From Hymenopus coronatus (Eukaryota; Arthropoda; Insecta; Mantodea; Hymenopodidae), in the NCBI GenBank assembly GCA_030762935.1, contig CM060892.1:86806827-86870826 (forward strand): a stretch of 64,000 nucleotides of DNA. The letters are read 5' to 3'. Made by a program: the position numbers and the translations under genes. Positions 45,220-56,487 of the stretch are shown piece by piece; the stretch's first letter is position 1; every line of letters begins with the position of its first letter. The notes beneath the pieces are model-generated. The model had not been told where the DNA came from. It saw only the letters and a program-made list of their open reading frames with translations, and did no database searches.

Positions 45220-45395
45220 AGAATGACTTAGGTGATTTCGACTGTAGCCCGAGGTCGCAGGTTCTATCCATGTAGCCGGCCTACCTAACCCACGGGCTTT
45301 TTTCGGGGGTTTCCCCAGTTTGCCAGACAAATGCTGTGTAAGTACATTACATCCACCCAATGTTTTGGTAAACCACTTCCTATTCCCATAATTTC
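45220..45395 (+). mobile_element. tRNA-derived SINE, family S7
   Basis: CGAGGTCGCAGGTTCTATCC B-box region, GTAGCCGGCCTACCTAACCC, module GCTTTTTTCGGGGGTTTCCC, CAGACAAATGCTGTGTAAGT. Shares the body with 35238 and, inverted, with 51575. Confidence 0.75.
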
Positions 45396-46276
45396 CTAAT
45401 CATCTCTCTTTTAGAGTTGAAGGACGAAGCGACGGTGCTTGGTGGGTTGCAGATCGATGATGGATTGCGCATTGTAAGAGCTATCCTGGAGTGTCGTAGA
45501 GAACACTCGGTGATAGGGTTTTTGGAGCGCAACGCCTAGAGCGGCGTTGAAGGCCTTCCAACTGTAACCATTAGGGACACATCCGTGCTTGCGCACGTCG
45601 TTATCCTGATCTGGTCGGCCTTTGGGACTCTCCCCTCTCCGCCCCCCTCCGTAGTGTCAATAAAAGACAAAGGAGCACAAGAGCCTATGTCGGGTGCTCT
45701 ACTCCTTAATCCTGGGGGCCCTTCTGGTCTAATTCTAACTCTAATGCTTGTAACCTCTCTGTTATGTCGCATATGGGTAACTGTTACTAAACTTTATATA
45801 AAGTGGGCTGTAACTTCTAATCGAAAGGTTGATGTTAATTTTCATACCATGTGGCCTCGCTTCAGAATTTGAATAACGTCAATGTAGGCTAACTAAGTGC
45901 CCATTTGCATGAAGTTCTGTCATCTTTAAAACTAAGTACAAGACAGATACATTTGTTTAGCTTAAAAAGCTAACACATTATACAGTAGTGTTTAGCTCCC
46001 ATAATAACCTGGTTAAAACGAATACTAAATAATGCCTTGATTTCTTGCTGTTACTACAACATGTAGTTTCTTATGCAAAACATGGATACATTAATGTCGT
46101 GCAAACATGCGAGCAGGGAATCTCAGTTGCGTGGTGTATACCGTTTAAGCGAGATTAATATAGCACTTGTGTGGGTTGCTGAACTGGTTCAGGGTTAATA
46201 ACAAGAAATGAGGACGAAATACATAAATAGCTTAGTAAAAGAATGGAGATAAGTTTCAAACACTCACTTGATAGCT
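45396..46276. other. Unassigned DNA, GC-richer at the left
   Basis: 45411-45770 is unusually GC-rich for this window and has open frames of 61, 78 and 95 codons, none recognisable. Could be a SINE-like or host fragment. Confidence 0.4.
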
Positions 46277-46289
46277 ACACGCAATAAAG

Positions 46290-46874
46290 GCAAGAAATTT
46301 CAAAAACGATCAACTCCACGAAAAAAAAAAAATGTATATAACATAAATTGTGTGTTTTAATGTTCTCTACATTTTTGTCTGTTAAGTTTTTGCCCATCTC
46401 TTATGGTTTATCAGTTACGCAAAATTCCGTGAAATTCATCCAGAAAAAAGTAGTCTTCAGAAGCTATTCCCAGAAAATTCAAGATATACATTTTTATTTG
46501 TCAGGTAAATATCTTTAATATGCGATATTTTAATCAAAATCGTTAGAGCCATTTTTAAGCAAATAAAAACTTTCGAAAAAAGTTCCTTGTAAAGGGTAGT
46601 TGGGGGTGGGGGAATTTTCTTGAAAATCTTCGTGTCGCATCCTTGGAAGATACCAAACTTAAATAGAAAGTTTGGTATTCAACGGTCTTTTCTTTTTTGA
46701 GCTATGCTGTCCACAGACACACAGATATTCGGACCTTTTTTCCAATTTTTTTTTATTCAGGGGAACCCAAATCAGATATTTCCGGTGAAATCTCGGTATC
46801 TAATTTTTGGGTGCATTACAATACCTTCTCTGTTCCTATGTACATTGTACATATGGGGCTAGAGAAGGAAAAAA
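46290..46874 (+). mobile_element. R1 element, 5'-truncated with target duplication and A tail
   Basis: Starts inside R1 at AATTTCAAAAACGATCAACT and runs to a type-2 hairpin (TATGTACATTGTACATATGG), GCTAGAGAAGG and a run of A. Flanked by ACACGCAATAAAG (46277-46289) and ACACGCACATAAAG (46875-46888), 13 of 14 positions matching with one base inserted. A 5' truncation with a target duplication and an A-rich 3' end is the pattern of target-primed reverse transcription. Confidence 0.85.
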
Positions 46875-46888
46875 ACACGCACATAAAG

Positions 46889-47590
46889 AATAATTTTCAC
46901 ATTCTAATATAAAAGTCTACCCTTCTCTTGTAAAATACCATATGACAATGTCCCTCGTCACTTCACGCGGGCAATGCACCTATTTTAAAACAAAACAGTG
47001 AATATTCAATAGCCAGAAATACGACACTTTCTTATTATTCTATGTACATGATGACATCCGTTGAAACTGGAGATATTTCTCTGCAACATCAATTACACAT
47101 TGATTGATATCGTATTTGCATTCTCCTTCAGTGTTGATTATTTAGGGGTGCTCGATCACAAGATCATTAGCTCCCTTCCCTTTCACCGAGAACCCCGTTC
47201 TCAACTAGGATTCAATAATAAAGACGATGCCCCATTCCCAATGGGATGTAAGCTTAAGTGCAAGAGTTTGCACTCATATTAATCAATATAAGCCTTCACA
47301 TACATACGCAACACGGTACGCAATGCAATACTTGCGTTCTGCATTCCTTCTATTTATTACCTGCTACCCAACAGCAGATGATCCACTTTACAGCACCTAC
47401 TGTACACGCATACTCTTCTTTTTGGCCGTGCCATCTCTCATTTCCCTCAAGAGATTATGTCAATCTCCTTGCGAACCCTCCTTTGAGTTTTGGCTCTCAC
47501 AAATCATAAGGCTCAAAGAGATAATTTAATTATACATACAGCTTTATTAGTTTCCAGTCTTCATACTTGCATTATTTTCAATATTTTCAC
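46889..47590. other. Unassigned DNA
   Basis: Overlapping + frames of 73, 100 and 83 codons (47061-47529) in three frames; none recognisable. Confidence 0.45.
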
Positions 47591-47940
47591 CAAAAAGTAT
47601 TGTGACACATTACTTTTTTGAGACGTCCTGTTCATATTTCTTCAACTGGGTGGTCTTGCTGGTTACCTGTACGCGTTTGAACAAGTTCATCCTTGACATC
47701 TTCTTGCAGATGTGCTGGACGTCTGAGGAGCTTTTCTTTCTCGACTTCTATTACGGGCAACACCGTGATTGGACTGCCCCCTGGTAGTAGAGGTTGGACA
47801 TCTAGGATGTCTGTCTTTTTCGGGGCAATCTAGGCAACCTGCAGATCTGCAAGAAGATTACAAGGATGAACTTTCGAAACGCGTCCAGGCACCCAGCAAG
47901 TTCACTTATATGGACGATTCAAAAAAGTGAAATATCATGA
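47591..47940. mobile_element. Long-inverted-repeat element (MITE-like or Penelope-like)
   Basis: The left arm (47654-47711: CTTGCTGGTTACCTGTACGC, AAGTTCATCCTTGACATCTT, CTTGCAGAT) and the complement of the right arm (47842-47901) pair along about 60 bases, with weaker pairing further out (ACTTTTTTGA). The loop is about 130 bases. The right arm contains CGAAACGCGTCC after GATGAAC, faintly like a hammerhead core. No coding capacity. Confidence 0.65.
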
Positions 47941-48000
47941 AATCTTTGCTATCAGTAATGCTGCTAATAGCATTAATCAAATTGTGACGCCACTGCCACG

Positions 48001-48056
48001 AGCATCAGTTGTGTATGCGTGTGTGTATGTGTGTGTGTGTGTGTGTTTGCGCGTGT
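48001..48056 (+). repeat. (GT)n microsatellite
   Basis: GTGTGTATGTGTGTGTGTGT within TGCG-flanked text between the inverted-repeat element and SINE S6. It is not inside an R1 copy. Confidence 0.85.
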
Positions 48057-48098
48057 ATATAATTTGTATAACCTGTATATTCCTTTATAAAGGATTTA

Positions 48099-48419
48099 AA
48101 ATAACTCCATGGCACGACAGCTCACGGGGAACCTTGGTCTACCGCCCGGCCGCTGCGTCCCCCATCTCGGTTCACTACAGACTTCATGGATGCTGGTGCA
48201 GTATTGGAGGATGAGATGTGGTCAGCGCCTCGAGCCCCCCCGGCCGGCTAATGCGGTCTTCATGACCTGGAGCCGCTACTTCTCCATCAAGTAGCTCCTC
48301 AATTGCCCCCCCCCAGAGACCTTACGAGGCTGAGTGCACCCTGGGCCAGGTCCTGTGGATTGAACCCAGGTCTCCCGCTTGGTAAGCAGCTGCACTAACA
48401 CCATGCTAAGGAGACGACC
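48099..48419 (-). mobile_element. tRNA-derived SINE, family S6, with 14-bp target duplication
   Basis: Same family as 33749-34106, including CCATGGCACGACAGCTCACG and CCGCCCGGCCGCTGCGTCCC on the + strand, with a shorter gap next to the B box. Flanking repeats TTATAAAGGATTTA (48085-48098) and TTATAAATGATTTA (48420-48433) differ at one base. The deletion near GGTCCTGTGGATTGAACCCA removes part of the post-B-box segment. Confidence 0.95.
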
Positions 48420-48433
48420 TTATAAATGATTTA

Positions 48434-50061
48434 GGGTATGTTTTAATATGATATTGATGGTTATCTTATTCAATTTGAAACTTGCGGAGCTCTTAGAAGA
48501 CACCCGGATGTAGACCTAGAAACCCGCGCCAACTCTTGCATAATGCTTACTACTGCATTGTGAATGGTCTTCCTTCGCGCTTGCGCTTATGCTGCGTTGC
48601 GTTTGCGCTTGCATCTCATTGTGAATGTAGCTTTACTGTTATTACGTTAAACACTCCTTTATCATAAACTTCCTGCTACAATAAAGGAATCAAAATGGAT
48701 AATTTAAAACTCTCACTCTCAGTCAATGCTGGTTATTTTTGTGGGGGTTGAAGTCGGTTTAAGGGTATGTATGACTGAAATTTCATGAAATAATAATAAA
48801 AATTCCACATTCCTAAATACAAAAAGGTACAATTGACCACCAGGTGCCATTTTTAAATTCCTCAAGTCACTTTAGCTACAGCACAGCATTAGAGGTGAAA
48901 CTGGACTCAGCAAAAAAAAAAAAAAAAAAAAGATCTCATTTAATCATCCAAAGTAAAAAACGAAGTAATGCAGAAGCTAAGCAGCAATGCAATTAGAAAA
49001 TAACAGAAAAGGCAGTAGCAGAGGAGAGAAAAAGGAAAGGTGAGGATCCAACCTTCCAACCTGGTGGATTTTGATGCGAGTTATACAGTCAAATCTTTCC
49101 TTTTCTCGCTATTGATATTTTCAAGCTTTCTTCCTGTAAAATGTCCCCTGCGGAGCACTTTTTCTGTCACACAAATAAAATGTGGTGTACACATCCACAG
49201 AGGTACTATAAATAAGAATTGCCCTAGGTTTTACCGATAAATGATTTTAGCACATATTTTAAATTTCAAACACAATAATTAAATTTCTTATGACAAAAAA
49301 AACAACAAAAAACACATATATAACTTTAAATTTTTTTGGAACGCAAACTAAAGGAGACACAGAGAAACATAGGGCAATTCCAAAATAGATATATTGTGTA
49401 CTTAGGATTAAAATATTAGACCAAATTTTTAATTTTTTGACGCAAGGGATTTTTTTTAGTGACGTGACAAAAACAAACAAAGTTGACCATAATTTCCAAA
49501 CCATTAGAGCAAAATTGATAAAATTTACACTGTCACTTATTTGCATTAGATTACATTTGTGGTATAAACTTCAAAAGGCTGGCTGATGCCCTTAAACTTA
49601 GTTACGCTGTAGAAGCTGCTCAACTTCTAAGACACAAATTTGCTTAGATTTTACAATCTCTAGGGAGGTGAAATAGCATTAAAATGTTAACGTAATCTAG
49701 AGCAAGGCAGGGCCAATTTAAATTTTTTTATTTCGCTTTGCCTTCGAAAAATGCTAAAAGCCACTCAGACATATAGTTACCAACAAAAGCAGCGTTATTA
49801 ATTGTATCAACCAATAAAAGGCTATTACATTTTCTCATATTTTAGGCGGTTATTTACTGGCACCCGTATAGAAGGAGTGGTCAAGGTCAGCCGATCTGGT
49901 TTGTGAGAAATGTCCAGTGCCGTCGACCTTCAACATTGCCAAACCTCTGCTGGAACTGGCTCTATGTTTATAATTACTTAAACTGTTGTCTCGTAGTTCG
50001 GGAAGTAGGTACTGGTCCCACTCTTAGTAAAGATCTTATTATACTTATGAAAACATATTTT
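48434..50061. other. Unassigned DNA
   Basis: Poly(A) run near 48913-48931. A GCGCTTGCGCTT/GCGTTTGCGCTT imperfect repeat lies near 48575-48612. A 95-codon minus frame (49259-49546) is hydrophobic and aromatic-rich but low-complexity, without a recognisable family. Confidence 0.45.
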
Positions 50062-50645
50062 TAAAAATGTTCTGTGTTCCATTCACTTTCTCTACCTGTT
50101 CCACAAACTATTCTTACTGCTTTTGTCTGCATCATGCTATTCCAGATAAACTTTATGATATTTGGTCTCATTAGGCTAAAGCGATAGTTAAACATTTTAA
50201 AAGTTGCTCGCTATGTGAAACAATTGAAAATCGGTTATCTTTGCATGGTCAGGCGTAAAACAAGAGATGAAAAAAGATGACTTTCTAGTTGAGAAAAGCT
50301 TTAGTTTAAACCGAACCCCCCAAAATATATGACATAAAATGTGTGTTTTAACGAACTTTATACTTTCTGCACAGTAAGATTCCCTTCATCTTTACGGTTT
50401 ACCATTTATGCAAAAACCATTTTCGAGAAGATAAAAATTTTCGAAAAATGTTCCTGAAAAGAGCAGTAAGGATGGCAAATTTGCCTGAAAATCATCATGT
50501 CACATCCTTGGAAGATATCTACTTTAGCTTAAATACCAAGTTTGGTATTTTACAAACTTTTCGTTTTTGAATTATCGTGTACACAGACACCCATGCACGC
50601 GCACACACACACACATACACACGCGCGCGCAGACCCTTTTCTAAA
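50062..50645 (+). mobile_element. R1 element, shortened
   Basis: ATGTTCTGTGTTCCATTCAC at the sense 5' end, with internal gaps. TCATCATGTCACATCCTTGG, AAATACCAAGTTTGGTATTT and CGTTTTTGAATTATCGTG are present, and then a CA/CG tract (50589-50632) with the last 80-90 bases missing. It abuts another R1 at 50646. Confidence 0.8.
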
Positions 50646-51476
50646 TGTCTGATGTTATCCATTCACATGACTTTCTCTACAACTCTAACAAATTATTGTT
50701 AATAAGCTTATTTTTTCTATCTATCCCATGCTAAACATTAACAGGTAAACCTTAGCAGAACGGTCTTATTACTTAGTTCTTTTAAGTAGAAGGGAAATAA
50801 GGGAATACACCAGGCTAAAGTGATAGTCAAACGTTTTAAAATGCGGCTGCTATGTGATTGAAATGCGATTATTTGCGTGGCCAGGAGTTGACAAGCTCCC
50901 GTATGAGAAAAGTTTAAGTATTTTAAAACTGAAACCAATAACAAGGAAAATCTCGAAAACGATCAAGTCAATGAAAAAAATTTATAGGACATAAATTGTG
51001 TGTTTTAAGGAGATCTACAGTTTTTTGTGTAGTAAGTTTTGTCTAACTCTTACAGTTTGCCAGTTATGCAAAATTCAGACAAATTCATCCAGAATAAAGA
51101 GGTCTTCAGAGGCTATTCCCAGCATAATCAAGAATATATTTTATTTGTCATGTAAATATCTTAAGTGTAAGAGATTTTAATCAAACTCGTTAGAGCCATT
51201 TATGAGGAAATCAATATTTTCTAAATTTTTTCCATGTAAGGGGTAGTTGGGGTTGGGAGATTTTCCTTAAAATCTTCGCGTCGCATCCCTGGAGGGTACT
51301 TAACTTAAATACCAAGTTTGGTATTTCATCGACTTTTCGTTTTTGAGTTGTGTTCTCAGACACACAGACACACACGGATCTTTTTCTAAAATATTTTGAA
51401 TTAGGGGACTCTAATACATATGTTTCCGTTGAAATCTCGGTATCGAATTTTTGGTTGTACACTGTTGAAAAAGTAA
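50646..51476 (+). mobile_element. R1 element, nearly full length
   Basis: TGTCTGATGTTATCCATTCA start, all internal blocks, ACACACAGACACACACGG tract, TTGAAATCTCGGTATCGAAT, then a hairpin that has collapsed to GTACACTGTTGAAAAAGTAA. The previous copy's tail does not reappear after it, so nesting is not proven here. Confidence 0.85.
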
Positions 51477-51574
51477 AAGGATTAAAACAAATTAAAAAAA
51501 AACCAAATGGAGGAGGTACGAATGAAATGACGAGCAAACGACATGGATGTACAGAAAATTCGGGGAATGAAACA

Positions 51575-51715
51575 AACCCACTCAGCTGGGGAAACCCCCG
51601 ATATTTGGGTCAGGTAGGTCAGCTACGGGAAGAAAACCCGCAGGCTACAGAAGAAACCGCGTTAGCCATCTCACTCGGTCTCTTGACTGAAGAAAATGTC
51701 CATACTCTGCAGAGG
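51575..51715 (-). mobile_element. tRNA-derived SINE, family S7
   Basis: On the minus strand: GCCTGCGGGTTTTCTTCCCG, TAGCTGACCTACCTGACCCA, ATATCGGGGGTTTCCCCAGC. The body matches 45220 and 35238. The + frame of 127 codons across 51350-51733 joins R1 and this SINE and is not a gene. Confidence 0.7.
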
Positions 51716-52101
51716 CATAATGACCTAGGATAAACTAGGAAGTGAGCCAAGACATTCCGTTATGCGAGATTGGCCCAACGTTTTACATACTGCCAAGATG
51801 GTGGGGAGGGGCAGTAAGAAACTACGACGCAAAGAAGGCACTCCATTATGAAGCAATTGCATGTAACATATCAAGACCTTCAAATACAGACCTATTACTT
51901 GTGACAGTAGTTGTGGTAGTTCCAAAAGCTTATGTTGTTTCGCTAATGCGATTCGTTAATAGAGTTGATTCAAACACATTCCAATCGAGTAGGACAGCTT
52001 TTGCTCGTTAAAAAGCAGATCTATTTAGAAGTTAACTCTTCAACACGAACTCGTTTAGAGAAACAGAAGATTCACAGTTCTTTATGTGTTTACATTATCT
52101 T
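51716..52101. other. Unassigned DNA
   Basis: 89- and 94-codon + frames and a 66-codon minus frame, none recognised. Confidence 0.4.
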
Positions 52102-52182
52102 TTTACTTTCTCTATTACGTGTATTAAAGAGAGGAGATTATACCAAGATTTCACCGGAAATATACGTTTTTAAGACTCCCGA
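52102..52182 (-). mobile_element. R1 element, hairpin-end scrap
   Basis: TTTTTACTTTCTCTATTACG, AGAGAGGAGATTATACCAAG, ATTTCACCGGAAATATACGT. Only the last ~80 bases of the sense 3' end. Confidence 0.7.
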
Positions 52183-52329
52183 ATTCATTAGAATTAACCT
52201 TTGCTTTTCGTTTGCTGTACCATCTGCAAGGGTTAAGATTTTATATTAATTAGGTTTTGTTTCATTGCAACTGCTGACAGTTGATACATTCCAATGATAT
52301 TGTCTTGAAAATCTTGGAGATGATCAACG

Positions 52330-53030
52330 AGGTATGTCCAGAAAGTAAGTTCCATTTCCACATCAATTTATCTCCGCTGCAGCGCTCTGTATCAAGGAGA
52401 AGAAACGTGCGCCATTTTGAGATCGCTGTCAGCCACATACGCTTTGCTGTGCTTGTTTAGAATGTCAGTGTTGATTGAGAATCCCGCCGCTTGTGAAATC
52501 AGATCTGTGATTCGTTTTCTGAATGCTAGGAAAGTGAAACCAATTGAAATTTACGGACAAAATGCGATGAGTGATTCAATGGTGAGAAGATGGGTCCGAC
52601 AGTTCAATGAAGGACGTAGTGAAGTGCATGATGAAGAACGAAGTGGGCGTCCATCTTTGGTTACAGAAGAACTGGTTCACGCGATTGATGACAAGATCGG
52701 AAAACCGCAAGTTTACAATTAGTGCTCTCGCTATGGAATTTCCCCAAAGCTCACGATCACTAATTCATGAAAATTTTACCGAGAAACTGAAATTTCGTAA
52801 ACTTTGCTCACGTTGGGTACCAAAGATTCTTACTGAACAACACAAAACAAAACGGATGGGTAGTGCACTTCAGTTTTTAACCGTTATGATGAAGACGGCG
52901 AAGAATTTCCGACACACATAGTCACAGGAGATGAGACTTGGGTTTCTTACGACACCCCTGAAAGTAAGCGGCAATCAATGGAATAGACGTACACTTCATC
53001 CCCAGCAAAGGTTAAGTTGAAACAAATCTT
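52330..53030 (+). pseudogene. mariner, 5' half with frameshifted transposase
   Basis: Terminal repeat-like GGTATGTCCAGAAAGTAAGT at 52331-52350, close to the end at 43409. First frame (52462-52722): MSVLIENPAACEIRSVIRFLNARKVKPIEIYG ... MVRRWVRQFNEGRSEVHDEERSGRPSLVTEELVHAIDDKI, the two helix-turn-helix N-terminal domain. After a shift: NRKFTISALAMEFPQSSRSLIHENFTEKL ... KLCSRWVPKILTEQHKTKR, then VTGDETWVSYDTPESKRQ with the first catalytic Asp near 52930. It ends at SSPAKVKLKQ where an R1 fragment begins. The second and third Asp and the right terminus are absent. Confidence 0.9.
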
Positions 53031-53037
53031 GACACCT

Positions 53038-53246
53038 CGACACGGTCTTATAGTTTTTGAGCTATGCCTTCTACACACACTCACACAGGCACAGGGACCT
53101 TTTTTTAAAAATACTTTTTCGGAATCAGGGTCTCTCAAAATATATATATATATATATATATGTACGGTGAACTCTTGACATTTAATTTTTGGGCGGAATA
53201 TAATACCTTCTCTACCTACTATGTACACTGTATGCTAGAGAAAGGA
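53038..53246 (+). mobile_element. R1 element, hairpin-side fragment at the mariner break
   Basis: TCTTATAGTTTTTGAGCTAT, ACACACACTCACACAGG tract, an (AT)n insert at 53141-53161, TAATTTTTGGGCGGAATATA, then ACTATGTACACTGTATGCTA and GAGAAAGGAACTGG. 5'-truncated; its left edge coincides with the truncated mariner. Confidence 0.75.
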
Positions 53247-53394
53247 ACTGGAGAAATAAAGCAGCATAACTTAGCGACATGCAACCAGATTCATTCTGGT
53301 TTGTTTATCCGAACTGATCTTATTATAAGTTTCCTTGTTGATAGTTTGTTTCCTGGAAGTAAATGAAAAGGTCTACTTCTGTAACATTTTAATG

Positions 53395-53433
<39 letters not shown>
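53395..53433 (+). repeat. Poly(A) run, 39 bases
   Basis: Uninterrupted A from 53395 to 53433. It does not end a recognisable retroelement; the text to its left is unassigned. Confidence 0.95.
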
Positions 53434-53436
<3 letters not shown>

Positions 53437-54095
53437 CTTGCCGACTCTTATTCCTCTACCAAGCGAATTGGCTCTGCGGTAACGTTTTAGCCTGGGATTC
53501 CAGGTTTAATTAGACGTACTGACAAAGTTCCTTTTCATCCTATTTTACATTTAAAACCATTTTAGGGTTCCTTACTCTGTTTATTATTTTATCCTCACTA
53601 TCCTAAAAAGTACCTTATATTCTAGGTATGCAAATTTCAGGGTGCTTACTCTTCTACCACAACATTTCTGTCCAGTTTCTCCCTTTACTGTCATTTATTT
53701 ATCCCACGTGTTTCAGAGATGTTGGCAACAATGATTTGTGCGGTACGGAATGATATTTGCGCTGTGGAAACATTTTTCCCTGACGCTTGGCCAGCAAACC
53801 ACTCTTCTTCTTCCTCCTTATCATGGCACATTCAGATTTAAGATGACTTAAGGCCTATATTGCACTGTGATAAAAATGTAATAAAACCTTAGATCACATG
53901 ATGAGGATTTACACACTTTTTATCACAGTTACCTAAGAGTCTAACAGCATGGGTTGCAACTGTAAGTGCAACAATGATTCTTAGCCGCTTCTGTTAAGAA
54001 TGTGTATTCTGTGATGAATTTTTATAATGCCGGGATTACGATGAACTCAATATAGCATAACTTGATTTGCTTTTAAGTTTTCATTTTCAAATCCG
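53434..54095. other. Unassigned DNA
   Basis: A weak tRNA-like GGCTCTGCGGTAACGTTTTA ... CCAGGTTTAATTAG at 53469-53512 may be a worn SINE head. Nothing else recognised. Confidence 0.35.
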
Positions 54096-54150
54096 CTTTT
54101 ACTTTCTCGCTACTTAATGATGGTATACTGAGTCATTCCACACACGTCAA
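54096..54150 (-). mobile_element. R1 element, hairpin-end scrap
   Basis: GCTTTTACTTTCTCGCTACT followed by TGATGGTATACTGAGTCATT resembles the first 50 bases of the hairpin end. Short and uncertain. Confidence 0.4.
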
Positions 54151-56487
54151 TAGTAAATAACGACTACTACTTTCGCCTGAGACTAGCCGGGCGTCTATCG
54201 GCAAGACATTACTGTTGCGGTGGTAAATCCAGACCAATCATAGCTCCCATAAATACATAAAGGCGACGTAAGGCGAAAGTCTAATCCGTTGTACTAAATG
54301 GAGCTATTTAGAATCGACTAAACGCAATGTAACTTAAGAGTTTGGCAATGTCAGACTTTTCCTTCCCGTGACGATAAGTGATATCAGTGATAATTCGAAC
54401 CAACTTGAGAAAGTGCTTACTGTGCAAAAACTATATTAGGTACTACCATGCAAACGTCATGGTTGGTAGCGACAATGCTACACTTCCGGTGGAAGTGCCT
54501 ATTCAGTTGTGAGACAAATGTATTTTGTATAAGAATACATTTTGGAATCTTCAGAGTTTTACTAAAATATTTCATTGTAAGTAAAATGCATTTATTTGTA
54601 GCTGTACATTTATTTCCCGGAAGTGCATGTTTCTTATTAGACGTTATATTTTCCTTGTTCTGATACTGTGTCAAAAACATAGAATGTTTAAAGTAGCTTG
54701 CCTCATTTAAAGTTAAGCATGATTTTAATAATTGTAATGCAAACCTTTAGTAATGGAAGTGTATTAACATTGCTTGAGATAGTGTATAGTATATGCATAG
54801 ATATAAATATATAAGTTTGCGTACACCAGAGCCCACGACAGTTGCTAGGGCTAGATGATTTAATCGTCCGCAAGTAAATACTTCTATGGAAACTCATAGA
54901 AAAATATGACGTTGAACCATTTCGTCCATACAACATGGACGAGACTGATATTCAAACTTCAACCAAAAATCACCAAAATTTCTTGCTACTAGAGGAAAGA
55001 AACAAGTAGGATGATCTAGAGCAAGGTCAATTAACATCTGCAATTTGTTCTGGTCTTTCATTCCTCCATTCCTTATTTTTGCACAAAGCGCATTCAGCAG
55101 CGGCTTCTTAACGAAGGTTCTCAAGGATGTCAAAGCTACATGAACGGATAACTACTGAATCAACAGGGAGGCAATTTTGCACATCTTTGGGGAACAGGTT
55201 CGTCCAACTTCAAATCAGAAGGTCATCCTGCTCTCGAACACCAACTTTGCCTGAGATTGAACACCTGACAAACTGTCACACCAACGTTGGACACAAGCTA
55301 AATTACTAATTGTGTTGCAGTCTGGTGGTGAAGATCGGAAGATAGCTTGTTCTAAAGGTTGTAAGAAACTGTGTTGGAATAATAATTATTCCACAAATTA
55401 TTTGTGAATACCAGAACTGTGTTTAATTTTGTTACTCTTGCTGTATTGTTAAATAGTTAAGTTTGTTATAAAGTGTATCAATGCGAGAGGTAACTGTTGG
55501 GTGTTTTTAAGCACTGTTACAAAGTTTTCTGTGAAAATTGAAATGTGTTCTTGTTAATAAAATCTAATCGTGACTATGACGACGGAGAATAGCTATGTAC
55601 AAGGGACATCTGAATTACTTTGTAAGCTTTTGTCGTAACCGTCGGCGAGGTCCGAAAACGTGAGCACAGAAATTATTCAAGCGTGCAATAAATGGCTAGC
55701 ACTGTAGGCTAAAGGTTTCCAACGTTATATAGCCTAATAAGAGCGGCCTAATTAATTTAATTTAAAACGCATTTTTATTTAGCTCGATTCTGCATAAATA
55801 TGATAATGAACTTGTCCATTACTGCTGATACCATTACTAAGCTAGCGCAGAGGGATACAACATGTTTTGTTTCATCAAATCCGATTGTAAGGCAGGATCC
55901 ACTATAGTTGCCGAGGAGATACCGGCTATTATTAGGTTTTCAATTTTTTCTTATTTATTATTTGAGGTTCCGTTGAATATATTTAAAGCAGTGCCAGTAT
56001 TGCATCAACACAAAACAAACGGAAACGCGAAGAAAGAGCTCCTGTAAGAGCGGACCCAATGCTGTGGTTAACAGCAATTTCCTCTCGCATTTTGTTCCAT
56101 TTTCCGGTTCATCGCCAAAACAAGAGGCGCGCATCTCCCCCCGCCCTTTGATCAACAGCCAACAACAACTGGCATCTCAGTTTCTGATACTGTTGACAAA
56201 GCACTTTGCCAGGAACTTCAAGTTTTCCTCACTTGGATTACGTGCTATCCAAGAACAGCCAACATATTCCCTTTAATTCAGCAGCTTTCATTGCGTTGCT
56301 TTTATCTTGAGAGAGAAAAACAGTGGAAACATTGCTATTATACTGCGAAGGAATACACCTATAATAGTGACCCCCAAACTTAGAGGGATCACTAAGAATG
56401 TATCTAGAAGAAAATAAAATCACTAATAAAACATTTGATACGATTTTCTGCCAGTCAGTGCTAAATGTATTTAAAGTACACTTTAAA
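54151..56487. other. Long unassigned stretch
   Basis: Contains a 79-codon minus frame (54894-55133) and overlapping 87/71-codon frames near 54417-54680. TAATAAAATC at 55554-55563 is polyadenylation-signal-like. No protein family recognised and no repeat identified. The 54894-55133 frame is the likeliest of these to be a host fragment, but I cannot support a call. Confidence 0.4.

Noticed and set aside
45411..45770. GC-richer patch as a host exon
   Set aside because: Three overlapping frames on both strands, none recognisable. It could equally be a worn SINE.
51350..51733. 127-codon + frame
   Set aside because: Joins the R1 hairpin end to an antisense SINE S7.
54170..54290. ACTTTCGCC ... GGCGAAAGT inverted pair as a small transposon
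   Set aside because: Only 9 bases pair, with no flanking duplication seen.
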